Below are positions 36,410-44,765 of a DNA stretch of 64,000 nt, one piece after another. This DNA comes from an uncultured Lachnospiraceae bacterium. Lineage in GTDB: Bacteria; Bacillota; Clostridia; Lachnospirales; Lachnospiraceae. The stretch's first letter is position 1. Each line of letters starts with the position of its first letter. Position numbers and translations under genes: made by a program. The DNA lies in contig CAJUES010000010.1 in the NCBI GenBank assembly GCA_910585765.1, forward strand, positions 9,618 to 73,617, in the 5' to 3' direction. The notes under the pieces are model-generated. The model was not told the DNA's origin. It did no database searches and worked only from the letters and a program-made list of their open reading frames with translations.

Positions 36410-37867
36410 CTACTGGTAGCACATCTTTTTCCAGAAGACAAAATCGTGACCGTCTGCATCTTGAAAACCAAAATGTACCATCATATAATCCATGCACCTG
36501 TCTATCCGGAAATTTTCATTGTTCGCGGTCTGTCTGATATCCATCTCCACAATATCAAGGCTCCTCGCCGCCTTGGTATTCTTGTTCATCAGCCCGAGAA
36601 ACACTCTCAGATAATCCTGGTATGTCAATCCCGACGCGCCCTCGCCGCCGTCAGGGATACTGCCTGTAAAGAGATCGATCAAGCCTGTATTCCAGTCCGC
36701 GCTCCCCTTGATCAGGGGCACCCTTTTGCCCGCCAGGAGCTGCCGCATATCCGACACGGTCTCCGTGAGCGCCCACACGCCGAGGATCACTGCCGTCATC
36801 ACGTCGATCAGTTCCGGGGACAGCAGCAGCACACAGATGATTGTCGCTGCCATCTCCGCCTGCGATCGCCTGGCAGAATCCGTGCAGATACTGCTGAGAT
36901 TTGCCGCCGATCGGAGTGCAAACAGCAACTCCACACTGCGTCTCATATTTCCGGCATCGCTGTTAAAACCATACAGAATGTACTCAATCTGGTACTTTAA
37001 CAGCCCGGTGTCCTTCGGCTGTATAAAATTGCCGCACTTCTTCATCAGATACTCGCCGTATATCAGTTCGTCGACGAGATTGTCCGGTCTGTCGATCCCT
37101 TCATGCAGACCGATTCCTTTGTTGATCACTCCGCTCCTTTTGCGCGCGGAAAAGTACGGTCCCGCATCCATCACTGCGCCGGATATGTGCCCGCCGCCCG
37201 GAAACACCAATGCCAGGATCCCTCCGCCAGCCAGCCTGTCAAATGCGCCGGAGACCTTCTGGTAAGAATACCCTTCACTGCTCTCCGCCCCAAACTCCAC
37301 GATGCCCTTCCTGCCCAGAGCCTCCTCCAGCGCCTGCTTTTGCGCCGCGATCTCGCCTGCGGCGTCCTTTTCGGTCAGCCCGTTGCTCTTCACGGTATCG
37401 ATATGTTCCTGCACAGTTGATACCAGATCCCCGCCGTAGACTGCTTTCATGAACTCCACTGCCTGTGCCTTCCACACCATGCATTCATCGTCACTCGCAC
37501 AGGACACCTCCGATATCTCGAGATAAGGGTTCTCCAGCCTTAACAGATTGTGCTCAAAAGGCATCACAAGCCCTTTATCCGGGGTCATATTGTAGCTCAT
37601 GTAATCTGCCAGACGCCTCTCTACCATACCTGTGCCGCCGTTCACGCTGCCATAGGAAGAATCCACGAAAAACAGATCATACTGATCCAGGATCTCCCTG
37701 CTGTACTCCGCAAACACCGAGTCCAGCCCCAGGTCTGCCACAAGCTCCGCCTGCGCCCTTACGGCGCCTATCGCCGCGCCCTCGATCAAGACGAAGAGCA
37801 GCGACAGGACAATGCCAAAAATAAGGGACAGGTACACTGTCAGATATGCATCAAATCTTGTTTGCAT
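36410..37867 (-). CDS. DUF5702 (TadG-like) pilus-locus protein
   Basis: 485 residues. The N terminus (LTVYLSLIFGIVLSLLFVLI) is a membrane helix of TadE/TadG type, followed by a large extracellular helical domain and a hydrophobic stretch (AATIICVLLLSPELIDVMTA) around residue 350. The overall pattern matches the DUF5702 family found in Clostridial Tad loci. Start overlaps the end of the Flp pilin gene by 17 bases. Function in assembly unknown. Confidence 0.78.
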   Translation of the reverse strand: MQTRFDAYLTVYLSLIFGIVLSLLFVLIEGAAIGAVRAQAELVADLGLDSVFAEYSREILDQYDLFFVDSSYGSVNGGTGMVERRLADYMSYNMTPDKGLVMPFEHNLLRLENPYLEISEVSCASDDECMVWKAQAVEFMKAVYGGDLVSTVQEHIDTVKSNGLTEKDAAGEIAAQKQALEEALGRKGIVEFGAESSEGYSYQKVSGAFDRLAGGGILALVFPGGGHISGAVMDAGPYFSARKRSGVINKGIGLHEGIDRPDNLVDELIYGEYLMKKCGNFIQPKDTGLLKYQIEYILYGFNSDAGNMRRSVELLFALRSAANLSSICTDSARRSQAEMAATIICVLLLSPELIDVMTAVILGVWALTETVSDMRQLLAGKRVPLIKGSADWNTGLIDLFTGSIPDGGEGASGLTYQDYLRVFLGLMNKNTKAARSLDIVEMDIRQTANNENFRIDRCMDYMMVHFGFQDADGHDFVFWKKMCYQ

Positions 37868-38018
37868 TGTCTGTGACCTTCTTGAGTATCTTCTCCACCA
37901 GCGACTTGATACTCTCCTTGAAAATCGCTACAAGCGCGACGAGCACGACGATGATCAATACGACTTCAACTGTTCCCATTCCATCTTCTTCTCTCATAAA
38001 GCTTCTTAAATTTCTCAT
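37851..38018 (-). CDS. flp: Flp/type IVb pilin
   Basis: 55 residues. MRNLRSFMREEDG then MGTVEVVLIIVVLVALVAIF: a short basic leader, a Gly cleavage site and Glu at +5 of a hydrophobic helix, the layout of Flp prepilins. ATG 38018 is 8 bases after GAGGAG. The main structural subunit of the pilus made by this locus. A 221-base AT-rich gap upstream may hold an internal promoter to boost pilin expression. Confidence 0.88.
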   Translation of the reverse strand: MRNLRSFMREEDGMGTVEVVLIIVVLVALVAIFKESIKSLVEKILKKVTDNANKI

Positions 38019-38239
38019 GATCTCTTCTCCTCTTCTTTCCAAAATGTTTTTGATGTTTTTTATGTTTTTATAATGAATATCAGCAGTTTACAAGTTTTTG
38101 CAAAAGACATATCTTAGTAGTTAGATGCAAAACAAACATTCAACAATCCATGTTTTTCGGGATCCAAAATGAATATTGATTGCATTCCAAACAGCGATCC
38201 AGACAAATTTTCAAAAGTAGTAAACTGATGCCATAAATA

Positions 38240-39595
38240 TTAAAAGTAAGTCTTAAATGCCGGCACCATGATGATGACCATCGTGATCCCCAGGAGCATC
38301 ATCATGGGCACCAGCAGCTTTGTTCCCGCCTTTTCACCGAGCTTTCTCGCTGTGTGCTTGCGCTCCTCAAAGGCATCGGCAGCCTCCTCCTTTAGCAGGA
38401 GCGGCAGATTGGCAGCACCCTTTCTGATGTTCTGCGACAGCATAGTCGCAAGCTTGTTATAACTTGCGACACGGCACCGTCTGCCAAAACGCTCGTACGC
38501 CTGTGCCTGTGCAACACCGCTCTCCATCTCATAGACCGTCAGGAGCATTTCCTCGTAGGCATACCGCCTGCTGCCGCCCTCCCCGCGCCGCCGCTTGTAG
38601 TCCCTTGCGATCTTATCCCACGCGTTTGGAACTGTCATTCCGGCACCGAGCAGCAGCGCCAGGGCACTGACGATCTCAGGATAATCCGTGCGCATCTGCT
38701 CCTCCCTGTCCTCCACCTGCCTGTGAAGATCCCTGTCCCTGCAGTGGTAGATCAAAATCACAAGGATCGGTGTCGCCGCCAGAAACAAAAGTCCTCTGTA
38801 ATTTCTCCTGTAGCTCCATTGGAGCCTTTTGTCCCCGCTCTCTGACGGAAGAGTCATACTCTGCTGTTCGCGGCTCTTCTCCTCCAGTTCAATGATCTGT
38901 CTGGCAAGATGCTCCTCCGCTCCCGGCTGTACTGCCTTGCTGTGTATCATGACCGCCCACCTGTGCTCGACCTCAAAGCTTTCACAGGACAATACCGCCG
39001 CCAGCTCCATCAGAACCGGCTCTGTCAATGTGTCCTGCACAAGATGTCCTGTATAGTCCATGTACATATCGTCCGTGCGCCATTCCACCGTAAACGGGTA
39101 GCCCTCCACACTGTCTGCCAGCTGCAGGTCATATGCGATCACATCAAAACTTTCGTTCGATCCCAGGATCGTTTTTTTGAGCTGCGCCACCGCTTCCTCC
39201 GACATCCGCGTCAGTTCCTCCCGGGAAAAACTTCGCTCGGACAGCGTGACCGGGACTTGATATCTGCTTTCCCCGTCATCTGCCACAAGTGTCACACTCT
39301 TTTTTCCTTCCCCGTACACATTGCGCTCGATTCGGTTATCAACAATCTTTGACGCCATTCCGTCCTTTATCCACAATGCAGTGGACAATATCACACCGAC
39401 TGCCGCGACCAGACCGCAGACTGAGATCTTCCCGATCACATACGCCCTCTGCCTTGCCTGTGTATCTCCCGCAGGCTCGAGTGTCTGCAGATCCTCCCGG
39501 ACCGCACTGTTATACAGGATCTTGTCCGGCTTTCTCTGCATTGCCTCCAATCTGGCGTACAGCCATCCTGCAAACCGCACACGCAACTGCATCAC
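38240..39595 (-). CDS. tadC: TadC-like inner membrane platform protein
   Basis: 451 residues. The C-terminal third is a T2SSF domain (DYPEIVSALALLLGAGMTVP ... KLATMLSQNIRKGAANLPLL ... LLVPMMMLLGITMVIIMVPA). An extra N-terminal region has one membrane helix (~52-72) and a soluble domain of about 170 residues not present in classic TadC, then a second helix (~265-285). Forms the membrane platform with TadB and drives pilus assembly with the TadA ATPase. Confidence 0.85.
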   Translation of the reverse strand: MMQLRVRFAGWLYARLEAMQRKPDKILYNSAVREDLQTLEPAGDTQARQRAYVIGKISVCGLVAAVGVILSTALWIKDGMASKIVDNRIERNVYGEGKKSVTLVADDGESRYQVPVTLSERSFSREELTRMSEEAVAQLKKTILGSNESFDVIAYDLQLADSVEGYPFTVEWRTDDMYMDYTGHLVQDTLTEPVLMELAAVLSCESFEVEHRWAVMIHSKAVQPGAEEHLARQIIELEEKSREQQSMTLPSESGDKRLQWSYRRNYRGLLFLAATPILVILIYHCRDRDLHRQVEDREEQMRTDYPEIVSALALLLGAGMTVPNAWDKIARDYKRRRGEGGSRRYAYEEMLLTVYEMESGVAQAQAYERFGRRCRVASYNKLATMLSQNIRKGAANLPLLLKEEAADAFEERKHTARKLGEKAGTKLLVPMMMLLGITMVIIMVPAFKTYF

Positions 39596-39642
39596 CCCTC
39601 TCTCTCATTTCATGCTGGCTTCACACCTGCAGATTCCAAAGC

Positions 39643-40434
39643 CTATACCTCTATATCCAGGATCTTGTCCGAGATCCGGCATGCCGCCGCGTAGACAGCA
39701 AGCGCCCCGGTCATCAGGACCCAGCCAAAGATATTGTGGTACAGACTTTCAAAATATCCTTTTGTGGTCAGCGAGATATAGAAGATGATCACAAAAGGAA
39801 TATATCTCATGATCAGCTGCTCCAGCCGCTTCTCACTCACCACGGTCTCGATCTCGCGCCGTATCTCCTGCTTATCACCAATGATCTCCGCCGTATTCGC
39901 GATGATCCCCCGCATATCTCCCCCGCCTCTCTTTGCGATCTGAAAGATATCTGCAAAATCTCTGATATCCTGCACACCGCTCCTGTCTGCAAGGTTTGCG
40001 AGCGCACTTTCAAGCTGTTCGTTGTTGCTGAGTTTGCGGAAGATGAGCCGAAGCTCCCTTGCCATCACCGACTCCCTGCCATACAGCAGCACCGTATCCC
40101 GATAGGATTCCTGGAACGCATTCTCGACGCTGTAGCCTGCCTGCAGATTCGACGAGACACTCAAGATCACATCGCGAAATTCAACTTCAAGTTTCCGCTT
40201 TCTCTTCCCACACTCCGCCGCCCCCCTGTCCTTAAAAGACAGAATGACAAGCGGCATCAGCAGCACCCACGCGGCCACACTGTCATAAAAGAGCCAGCTG
40301 ACCACCGCCATGAACATGCCCCCGCACAAAAGATGCAGGGCGATCTCGTACTTGGAAAATGTGTAGCTCGTGTAATCTGTCTCCGGTGGCAGGCGCCCCC
40401 TTGCGATCGTTTTCTTATTTCCTGGTCTTATCAT
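39643..40434 (-). CDS. tadB: TadB-like inner membrane platform protein
   Basis: 263 residues. Two N-terminal membrane helices, a T2SSF cytoplasmic domain (DVILSVSSNLQAGYSVENAF ... RGGGDMRGIIANTAEII) and a C-terminal hairpin of helices. AAGGAG is 7 bases before the ATG. Encoded between the ATPase and TadC genes as in other Tad loci. Confidence 0.88.
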   Translation of the reverse strand: MIRPGNKKTIARGRLPPETDYTSYTFSKYEIALHLLCGGMFMAVVSWLFYDSVAAWVLLMPLVILSFKDRGAAECGKRKRKLEVEFRDVILSVSSNLQAGYSVENAFQESYRDTVLLYGRESVMARELRLIFRKLSNNEQLESALANLADRSGVQDIRDFADIFQIAKRGGGDMRGIIANTAEIIGDKQEIRREIETVVSEKRLEQLIMRYIPFVIIFYISLTTKGYFESLYHNIFGWVLMTGALAVYAAACRISDKILDIEV

Positions 40435-40454
40435 GATTGATCTCCTTCTTTATC

Positions 40455-41696
40455 TTAGGCAATACTTATCCCCGCAGCGTACAGCTTCCCTGTGTGCGTC
40501 AGCTCGTTCACCCTGGCGAGCACACCCGAAACCCTGCCGTTTTCCTCCCCCGTCTCCTGGAACTGGTACAGCGGCAGCGTGACGATTTCACCGTTTTCAA
40601 AACCCATGATCTCCACGATCTCGAGAACGCGCCGCGACTTGTCGCGCAGTCTGCCAAGATGCACGATGACATCCACACCTGACGCAATCTGGCGCCTCAC
40701 CGCCGCAAGCGGAAGATCCATCCCCATCAGCACCATCGTCTCAAGACGCGTCAGCATATCGTTTGAAGAGTTCGCATGACCGGTTGAAAGACTTCCGTCA
40801 TGCCCGGTATTCAGAGCCTGCAGCATGTCGATCGCCTCGCTCCCCCGCACTTCTCCGACGATGATCCGGTTGGGGCGCATGCGGAGGGATGACCTGATCA
40901 GATCGCGGATCGTGATCTCACGCGCGCCATCCATGTTGGCATTTCTCGTCTCGAGGCGCACCAGATTGGGAATATCCTGCAGCTGCAGCTCCGCGGAGTC
41001 CTCGATCGTGATGATACGCTCTGTCTTTGGAATATATTGGGACAGCGCGTTGAGAAACGTTGTCTTTCCGGAGCCGGTCCCCCCGCTTATAAAAATGTTG
41101 TAGCCCGCAGCGACAAGCTTTTCCAGAAACTCTGCCGCCTCTGCCGTGAGCGATCCGAAGCAGATCAGATCCTCCATGGAAATCGGATGATCGGGAAAAC
41201 GACGTATCGTGATGATCGGACCATTCAGCGCCACCGGAGACAGCACAATGTTGACACGCGATCCGTTTTCGAGCCGTGCATCGGCGATCGGGGACGCCTC
41301 GTTGACTACCCTGTTGCACTTTGCCACGATCTGCTGTATTACGTTTTCGAGCTTTTCCCGCGTCTCGAAGCGTTTGTCCCACTCGTAGATGTGCCCCGCC
41401 TTCTCGACAAAAATATTTTCTGTCCCGTTTACCATGATCTCCGTCACCTCGTCGCAGTCCACCAGCTCCTGGAGCACATCCATCTTTCTGATGGAATGAA
41501 ACACACTCCTGCCAAGCTCCTGCCGCTGTTTCAGGGACAGGGCATATTTCCTGCCCATCTGTATGATCAGTTCATCGATCATTTCCCGGATCTCGAGATC
41601 ATCCACCTCCCTCGAAAGGTCGATCTGCTGCCTGACATGCTCACTGATATATTCCCTGCACGCCTCATACCGCTCTGACTTTTGCGCCTTGCTCAT
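40455..41696 (-). CDS. tadA: TadA/CpaF pilus assembly ATPase
   Basis: 413 residues, type II/IV secretion ATPase. Walker A ISGGTGSGKTTFLNAL (~210), Asp box and Walker B (RIIVGEVRGSEAIDMLQ, ~290) and a His box (GHDGSLSTGHANSS) are visible, as is the N-terminal MVNGTENIFVEK region of CpaF proteins. ATG 41696 overlaps the preceding gene's stop (ATGA), indicating translational coupling. Powers pilin polymerisation at the membrane. Not to be confused with the tRNA deaminase tadA at 58617. Confidence 0.93.
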   Translation of the reverse strand: MSKAQKSERYEACREYISEHVRQQIDLSREVDDLEIREMIDELIIQMGRKYALSLKQRQELGRSVFHSIRKMDVLQELVDCDEVTEIMVNGTENIFVEKAGHIYEWDKRFETREKLENVIQQIVAKCNRVVNEASPIADARLENGSRVNIVLSPVALNGPIITIRRFPDHPISMEDLICFGSLTAEAAEFLEKLVAAGYNIFISGGTGSGKTTFLNALSQYIPKTERIITIEDSAELQLQDIPNLVRLETRNANMDGAREITIRDLIRSSLRMRPNRIIVGEVRGSEAIDMLQALNTGHDGSLSTGHANSSNDMLTRLETMVLMGMDLPLAAVRRQIASGVDVIVHLGRLRDKSRRVLEIVEIMGFENGEIVTLPLYQFQETGEENGRVSGVLARVNELTHTGKLYAAGISIA

Positions 41697-42694
41697 CTCC
41701 TGCCCAGCACCCCTTTCATGCAGATTCCGACGGGCGATGCCGCCAGATTTTCCAGCGTCCCACACTGCCTCTCCCAGTTTGGCGGCAGTTCAAATTCCAC
41801 CGTGCGCGCGAGGATCCCGTCCCACTCCTTTGCGCGGAGCAGGTGCCTGAAATGTGACAGCATTGCACGTCCGCACACACTGTCGCTGTCCGTGAGCAGA
41901 TACACCTGGTCGCTGCTTTCGAGCAGATCGTAAAATCCCTTACAGGTCTCCGACAAATCCATCACGATGTACGTGTAATCGCTGCTGTACAGCAAAAGAT
42001 CCGCCACAGTCTCCCAATCCTTCCTGTCGATAGCGACCAGATCTTCGTAATCCAGTGCAGGGGGCAGATAGTCGACACCGCGGATCGATCGCTTGATGCT
42101 GTCCAGTTTGCATAACAGTTTTTCGGAGTGATTCAGCACAAAGTACATGAAATCTGTCACATCCGCGTCGTACTCTGTCTGCAGGAGCTCCTCAAAACCC
42201 GCAAACGGCATCATGCTCAGATACAGCACCTGATCCCCATCCTCCGCAAGAACCTGCGCCGCCCCCAGCGCTGCCACACTCTGCCCCCGGTGCCTGTCCG
42301 GTGAGTAGAAGCTGACGAGCCTTGTCCGGTTCTTTCCGCGTCTCTCCACGCTGCGGCAGCTCTCGTCCAGCGCATACTCCCCGAGCACCTGTGCGATCAA
42401 GCGCTCCATGGACTGATACTTCGCGATCACGCTGCATCCTGCGATCTCCTTCAATCCGTCCTCCTGCAGGACAAAGCGCTTTGCGGCGCTGATCTTTGCG
42501 ACATCTGTGTCATAGATCCCTTCTCCCACAAGCAATATTTCGAACGGCGCCCTGCGGCTCGCCTCCAGTGCTTTATGTACCGCATCAAATATCAGTATCT
42601 CAAAATCTGCCGGGTTCCTCCTCTGCAAATATGCCTGCAGCATTCTCAGATATCCGCTGTCACTGTCGCAGATCGCCAGCTGCCTTACTTTCAT
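41693..42694 (-). CDS. TadZ/CpaE-like pilus localisation protein
   Basis: 333 residues. The N-terminal ~110 residues resemble a receiver-like domain (LAICDSDSGYLRMLQAYLQR), and the rest is a MinD/ParA-type P-loop fold in which the Walker A is degenerate: VSFYSPDRHRGQSVAALGAA replaces the usual K-G-G-x-G-K-S/T. Equivalent proteins position the Tad machinery at the cell pole. ATG 42694 follows GAGGAGGG by 8 bases. Confidence 0.8.
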   Translation of the reverse strand: MKVRQLAICDSDSGYLRMLQAYLQRRNPADFEILIFDAVHKALEASRRAPFEILLVGEGIYDTDVAKISAAKRFVLQEDGLKEIAGCSVIAKYQSMERLIAQVLGEYALDESCRSVERRGKNRTRLVSFYSPDRHRGQSVAALGAAQVLAEDGDQVLYLSMMPFAGFEELLQTEYDADVTDFMYFVLNHSEKLLCKLDSIKRSIRGVDYLPPALDYEDLVAIDRKDWETVADLLLYSSDYTYIVMDLSETCKGFYDLLESSDQVYLLTDSDSVCGRAMLSHFRHLLRAKEWDGILARTVEFELPPNWERQCGTLENLAASPVGICMKGVLGRR

Positions 42695-42755
42695 GCCTTG
42701 TCCCTCCTCGTGATCCTGTCCGTCCTTATTTCCGAGCTTTTGCCAAACTTTTACT

Positions 42756-43268
42756 TCACGCATACACGCCGGCACACATCATAATCAGGCTGATAAATGC
42801 CGGGATCGACAGACGCACGACACAGCGCTTCTGTGCCCGGTCGATCTGATATTGGTCAACCACTCCCGTCATCACCACTTTCCTGAGATACCGCATCAGA
42901 TAAAAAAGCCGCTCCCTGCTCTCTGTATAGACGATCATCTTCACAACCGATATCGCTCCCGCAACCGCCATCGTGACAAACATGTAATGCACAAATCCGT
43001 GCGGCTCCATGCATGCACTGTAACAGCCTGTCATCATGAAGAGTTTGACATCTCCCGCCCCCAGCGTCCCCATCAGATAAAAGGGATAAAATGCCAGGAA
43101 GATCACAGCCGCAGTACCGACGGATCCCAGAAATCCCGCCGCGTGGCATGAGCTGTATGCCGTGACAAGGCCTGCCGCTGTACCGATGAAGATGCAGACA
43201 TTCGGGATCCTGTAATAACGCCAGTCCATAAAAATGACAACACAAAACACACCTATGAGGATTCCCAT
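42756..43268 (-). CDS. Prepilin peptidase (TadV/CpaA type)
   Basis: 170 residues, four to five membrane helices. Both catalytic aspartates are in place: MDWRYYRIPN (~15) and LGAGDVKLFMM (~72). A C-terminal extension of about 55 residues reaches a last hydrophobic helix. First gene of the Tad operon, downstream of promoter 43359-43386. Cleaves the Flp leader and probably the TadE-like proteins. Confidence 0.88.
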   Translation of the reverse strand: MGILIGVFCVVIFMDWRYYRIPNVCIFIGTAAGLVTAYSSCHAAGFLGSVGTAAVIFLAFYPFYLMGTLGAGDVKLFMMTGCYSACMEPHGFVHYMFVTMAVAGAISVVKMIVYTESRERLFYLMRYLRKVVMTGVVDQYQIDRAQKRCVVRLSIPAFISLIMMCAGVYA

Positions 43269-43358
43269 ACCATACGTTTCCTTTCCTGATTAAAGTAGAG
43301 TGATTCACCGAAAATGGTGCGTGATGTTCCGAGCCCTTATCTCGCCGGAACAGTTTTG

Positions 43359-43386
43359 ATTATATCGGATCCAGAGAATTTGTCCA
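43359..43386 (-). promoter_or_regulatory. Sigma-A promoter of the Tad operon
   Basis: TGGACA (43381-43386), 16-base spacer, TATAAT (43359-43364), about 90 bases before the first peptidase gene; the hairpins between may be regulatory. Confidence 0.55.
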
Positions 43387-43513
43387 CTCGAAATGTAATA
43401 ATTCGCACAACTATTTTTTTATTGTGCATTTCTGCCAAACAGATCAGCTAATCCGCTTGTCTTTCTGTCATATATTACGCTGTTTTTTATGCTAATTTTT
43501 ACATTGCGAAATT

Positions 43514-43723
43514 TTACGAAATTTGATTCAAATTTGCCACAGATCTCTCGCAAATTGTAACCATATCTGATGGAAAGCTTTTCCACTTGCAACCGCCCCA
43601 GCCTGCACCATGCAATAATTCATGTATAACGTCTGAAATTGCAATGATCGCTATAAATATGATATAAAATGAAAGACCGCTTACCTCATTTCGTCGAATA
43701 AAGATATTCAAACACGGGGGCAC
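43514..43723 (-). pseudogene. Possible remnant of a DUF3267-type membrane metalloprotease
   Basis: A 69-codon open frame without ribosome site. Inside it a membrane-helix-like stretch runs straight into an HExxH motif (FIAIIAISDVIHELLHGAGW, then CKWKSF), which is how DUF3267 zincin-like proteins look. Both ends are non-homologous, and its first codons lie within the repeat at 43713-43763. A chance reading frame cannot be excluded. Confidence 0.3.
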
Positions 43724-43763
43724 CCGTCAGCTTCTGCTGACATGCTTCCTGGGTGCCCATGTG
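43713..43763. repeat. Cloverleaf-like repeat, family 4, copy 1
   Basis: Outer stem GGGCACCC/GGGTGCCC encloses an inner hairpin GTCAGC-TTCT-GCTGAC followed by an unpaired ATGCTTCCT. A second copy with the same parts in the same order is at 60121-60171. Confidence 0.7.
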
Positions 43764-43766
43764 CAT

Positions 43767-43814
43767 AAAAAAGAAAAATATACATGAAATTATCATGCAT
43801 ATTTTTCCTTTTTT
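43767..43814. terminator. A/T-rich palindrome, probable bidirectional terminator
   Basis: AAAAAAGAAAAATATACATG (43767-43786) and CATGCATATTTTTCCTTTTT (43794-43813) pair nearly fully, with A and T tracts at the ends, so it could terminate on either strand. Confidence 0.5.
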
Positions 43815-43858
43815 AGGACTATACTGTTTTATATAAATCGTTGAGAAAGGACATCCCT

Positions 43859-44173
43859 ATGAAAACATATTTCAGTCTGAAAGGTATACTTAACCCCGCT
43901 GTAAATGCAGATTCCCAGCCCCGCACACCGCGCGACATGCTGCTCGATGATATCCGCAAGACACAATGTGCCCTGGAGATCGCATATTCCGGTTTTGACA
44001 ATGTAATGGATCCCGACCTGATCGACTGTTATATCTATGAAGTCAACTCCGCGCTGAAACGTTATCGTTTTCTGCTGCAGCAGGCGGCACAGATGCAGCT
44101 CTACGAGGAGTACCATATGGACTCCCCTGAATTCTGTGACACCAAACCGCTTGTGCAGCAGCCGATCGCGTAA
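43859..44173 (+). CDS. DUF2508 (YaaL-like) small protein
   Basis: 104 residues. LLDDIRKTQCALEIAYSGFD followed by DPDLIDCYIYEVNSALKRYR is the DUF2508/YaaL signature. Function unknown; in Bacillus the relative lies in the dnaX-recR neighbourhood, but here neither gene is near. ATG 43859 has GAAAGGA about 9 bases upstream. It is converged on by the FliS-like gene 19 bases after its stop. Confidence 0.8.
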   Translation: MKTYFSLKGILNPAVNADSQPRTPRDMLLDDIRKTQCALEIAYSGFDNVMDPDLIDCYIYEVNSALKRYRFLLQQAAQMQLYEEYHMDSPEFCDTKPLVQQPIA

Positions 44174-44192
44174 CCGCCCCAGGGGACATCGA

Positions 44193-44669
44193 TCACACGC
44201 AAAACCCTCTCGCTGTACCGTACTGCTGCAGGCTCTCGTTGACATCTGTCTTGCTGTATGTTAACCCTGCATATACATCCTGTGCATTCTCCATAAGCGG
44301 CCGTGACTGATCTTCCCTGCTGATGGTGTGATACGCATCCCGCAGCTTCTGAAACATGCCGATAATCTGGTCAAGCTGCTCCGCGCTGATGCCGTTCATA
44401 TCGTGCGCAAGCTCCCTGTCCGCAAACGCATATATCGCGAATAGATTTCTCGACAAGTCATAGTTAAAGTCCAGGCTGCACCTCAGTTCGGATATGCAGT
44501 TTCTGGCACACTGCATGCCCTTTTTAAATTCCTGTCTGCAGCCGATGCTCTGGGCGGCTGCAGCGTCTTTCAAATATGTCAGGATCATATCATACAGGAT
44601 CACAACCAGCTGTGTGCGGTTCGCGTGTGTGATCCGTCTCGTGAAGATCTGTTTCATTTCCTTTGTCAT
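44193..44669 (-). CDS. FliS-like flagellin export chaperone
   Basis: 158 residues, all-helical. TQLVVILYDMILTYLKDAAA and CISELRCSLDFNYDLSRNLF correspond to the two conserved FliS segments. FliS holds flagellin C termini in the cytoplasm before secretion, and this gene lies directly downstream of the flagellin gene on the same strand. The C-terminal 25 residues are extra. Divergent from Bacillus FliS, so called FliS-like. Confidence 0.8.
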   Translation of the reverse strand: MTKEMKQIFTRRITHANRTQLVVILYDMILTYLKDAAAAQSIGCRQEFKKGMQCARNCISELRCSLDFNYDLSRNLFAIYAFADRELAHDMNGISAEQLDQIIGMFQKLRDAYHTISREDQSRPLMENAQDVYAGLTYSKTDVNESLQQYGTARGFCV

Positions 44670-44707
44670 GCCAATAACCTGACCTTTCTGTTTCTGATTT
44701 GTATTGA

Positions 44708-44756
44708 GGAACTGTTACGACCTGTCTGACTGTATCTCTTGTCTTTCTGCAGTTCC
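44708..44756 (-). terminator. Hairpin between flagellin and FliS-like genes
   Basis: GGAACTG (44708-44714) and CAGTTCC (44750-44756) flank 35 bases. The arms match the ends of repeat family 2, but the core does not clearly do so. It may attenuate or stabilise the flagellin message. Confidence 0.4.
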
Positions 44757-44765
44757 TATGGATTT

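Larger units (their letters stand above)
43269..43858. other. Intergenic region upstream of the Tad operon
   Basis: It holds two small hairpins in the Tad leader (CACCGAAAATGGTG near 43308 and TGTTCCG/CGGAACA at 43325-43352), the Tad promoter (43359-43386), a possible metalloprotease remnant (43514-43723), a cloverleaf-like repeat (43713-43763) and a long A/T palindrome (43767-43814). Confidence 0.6.

Noticed and set aside
36410..37867. Toxin-like or protease function for the DUF5702 protein
   Set aside because: No catalytic motif seen; its place and N-terminal helix fit a pilus-locus TadG-like protein.
43269..43360. c-di-GMP riboswitch before the Tad operon
   Set aside because: Two small hairpins exist, but I see none of the conserved GEMM core sequences and the span is too short.
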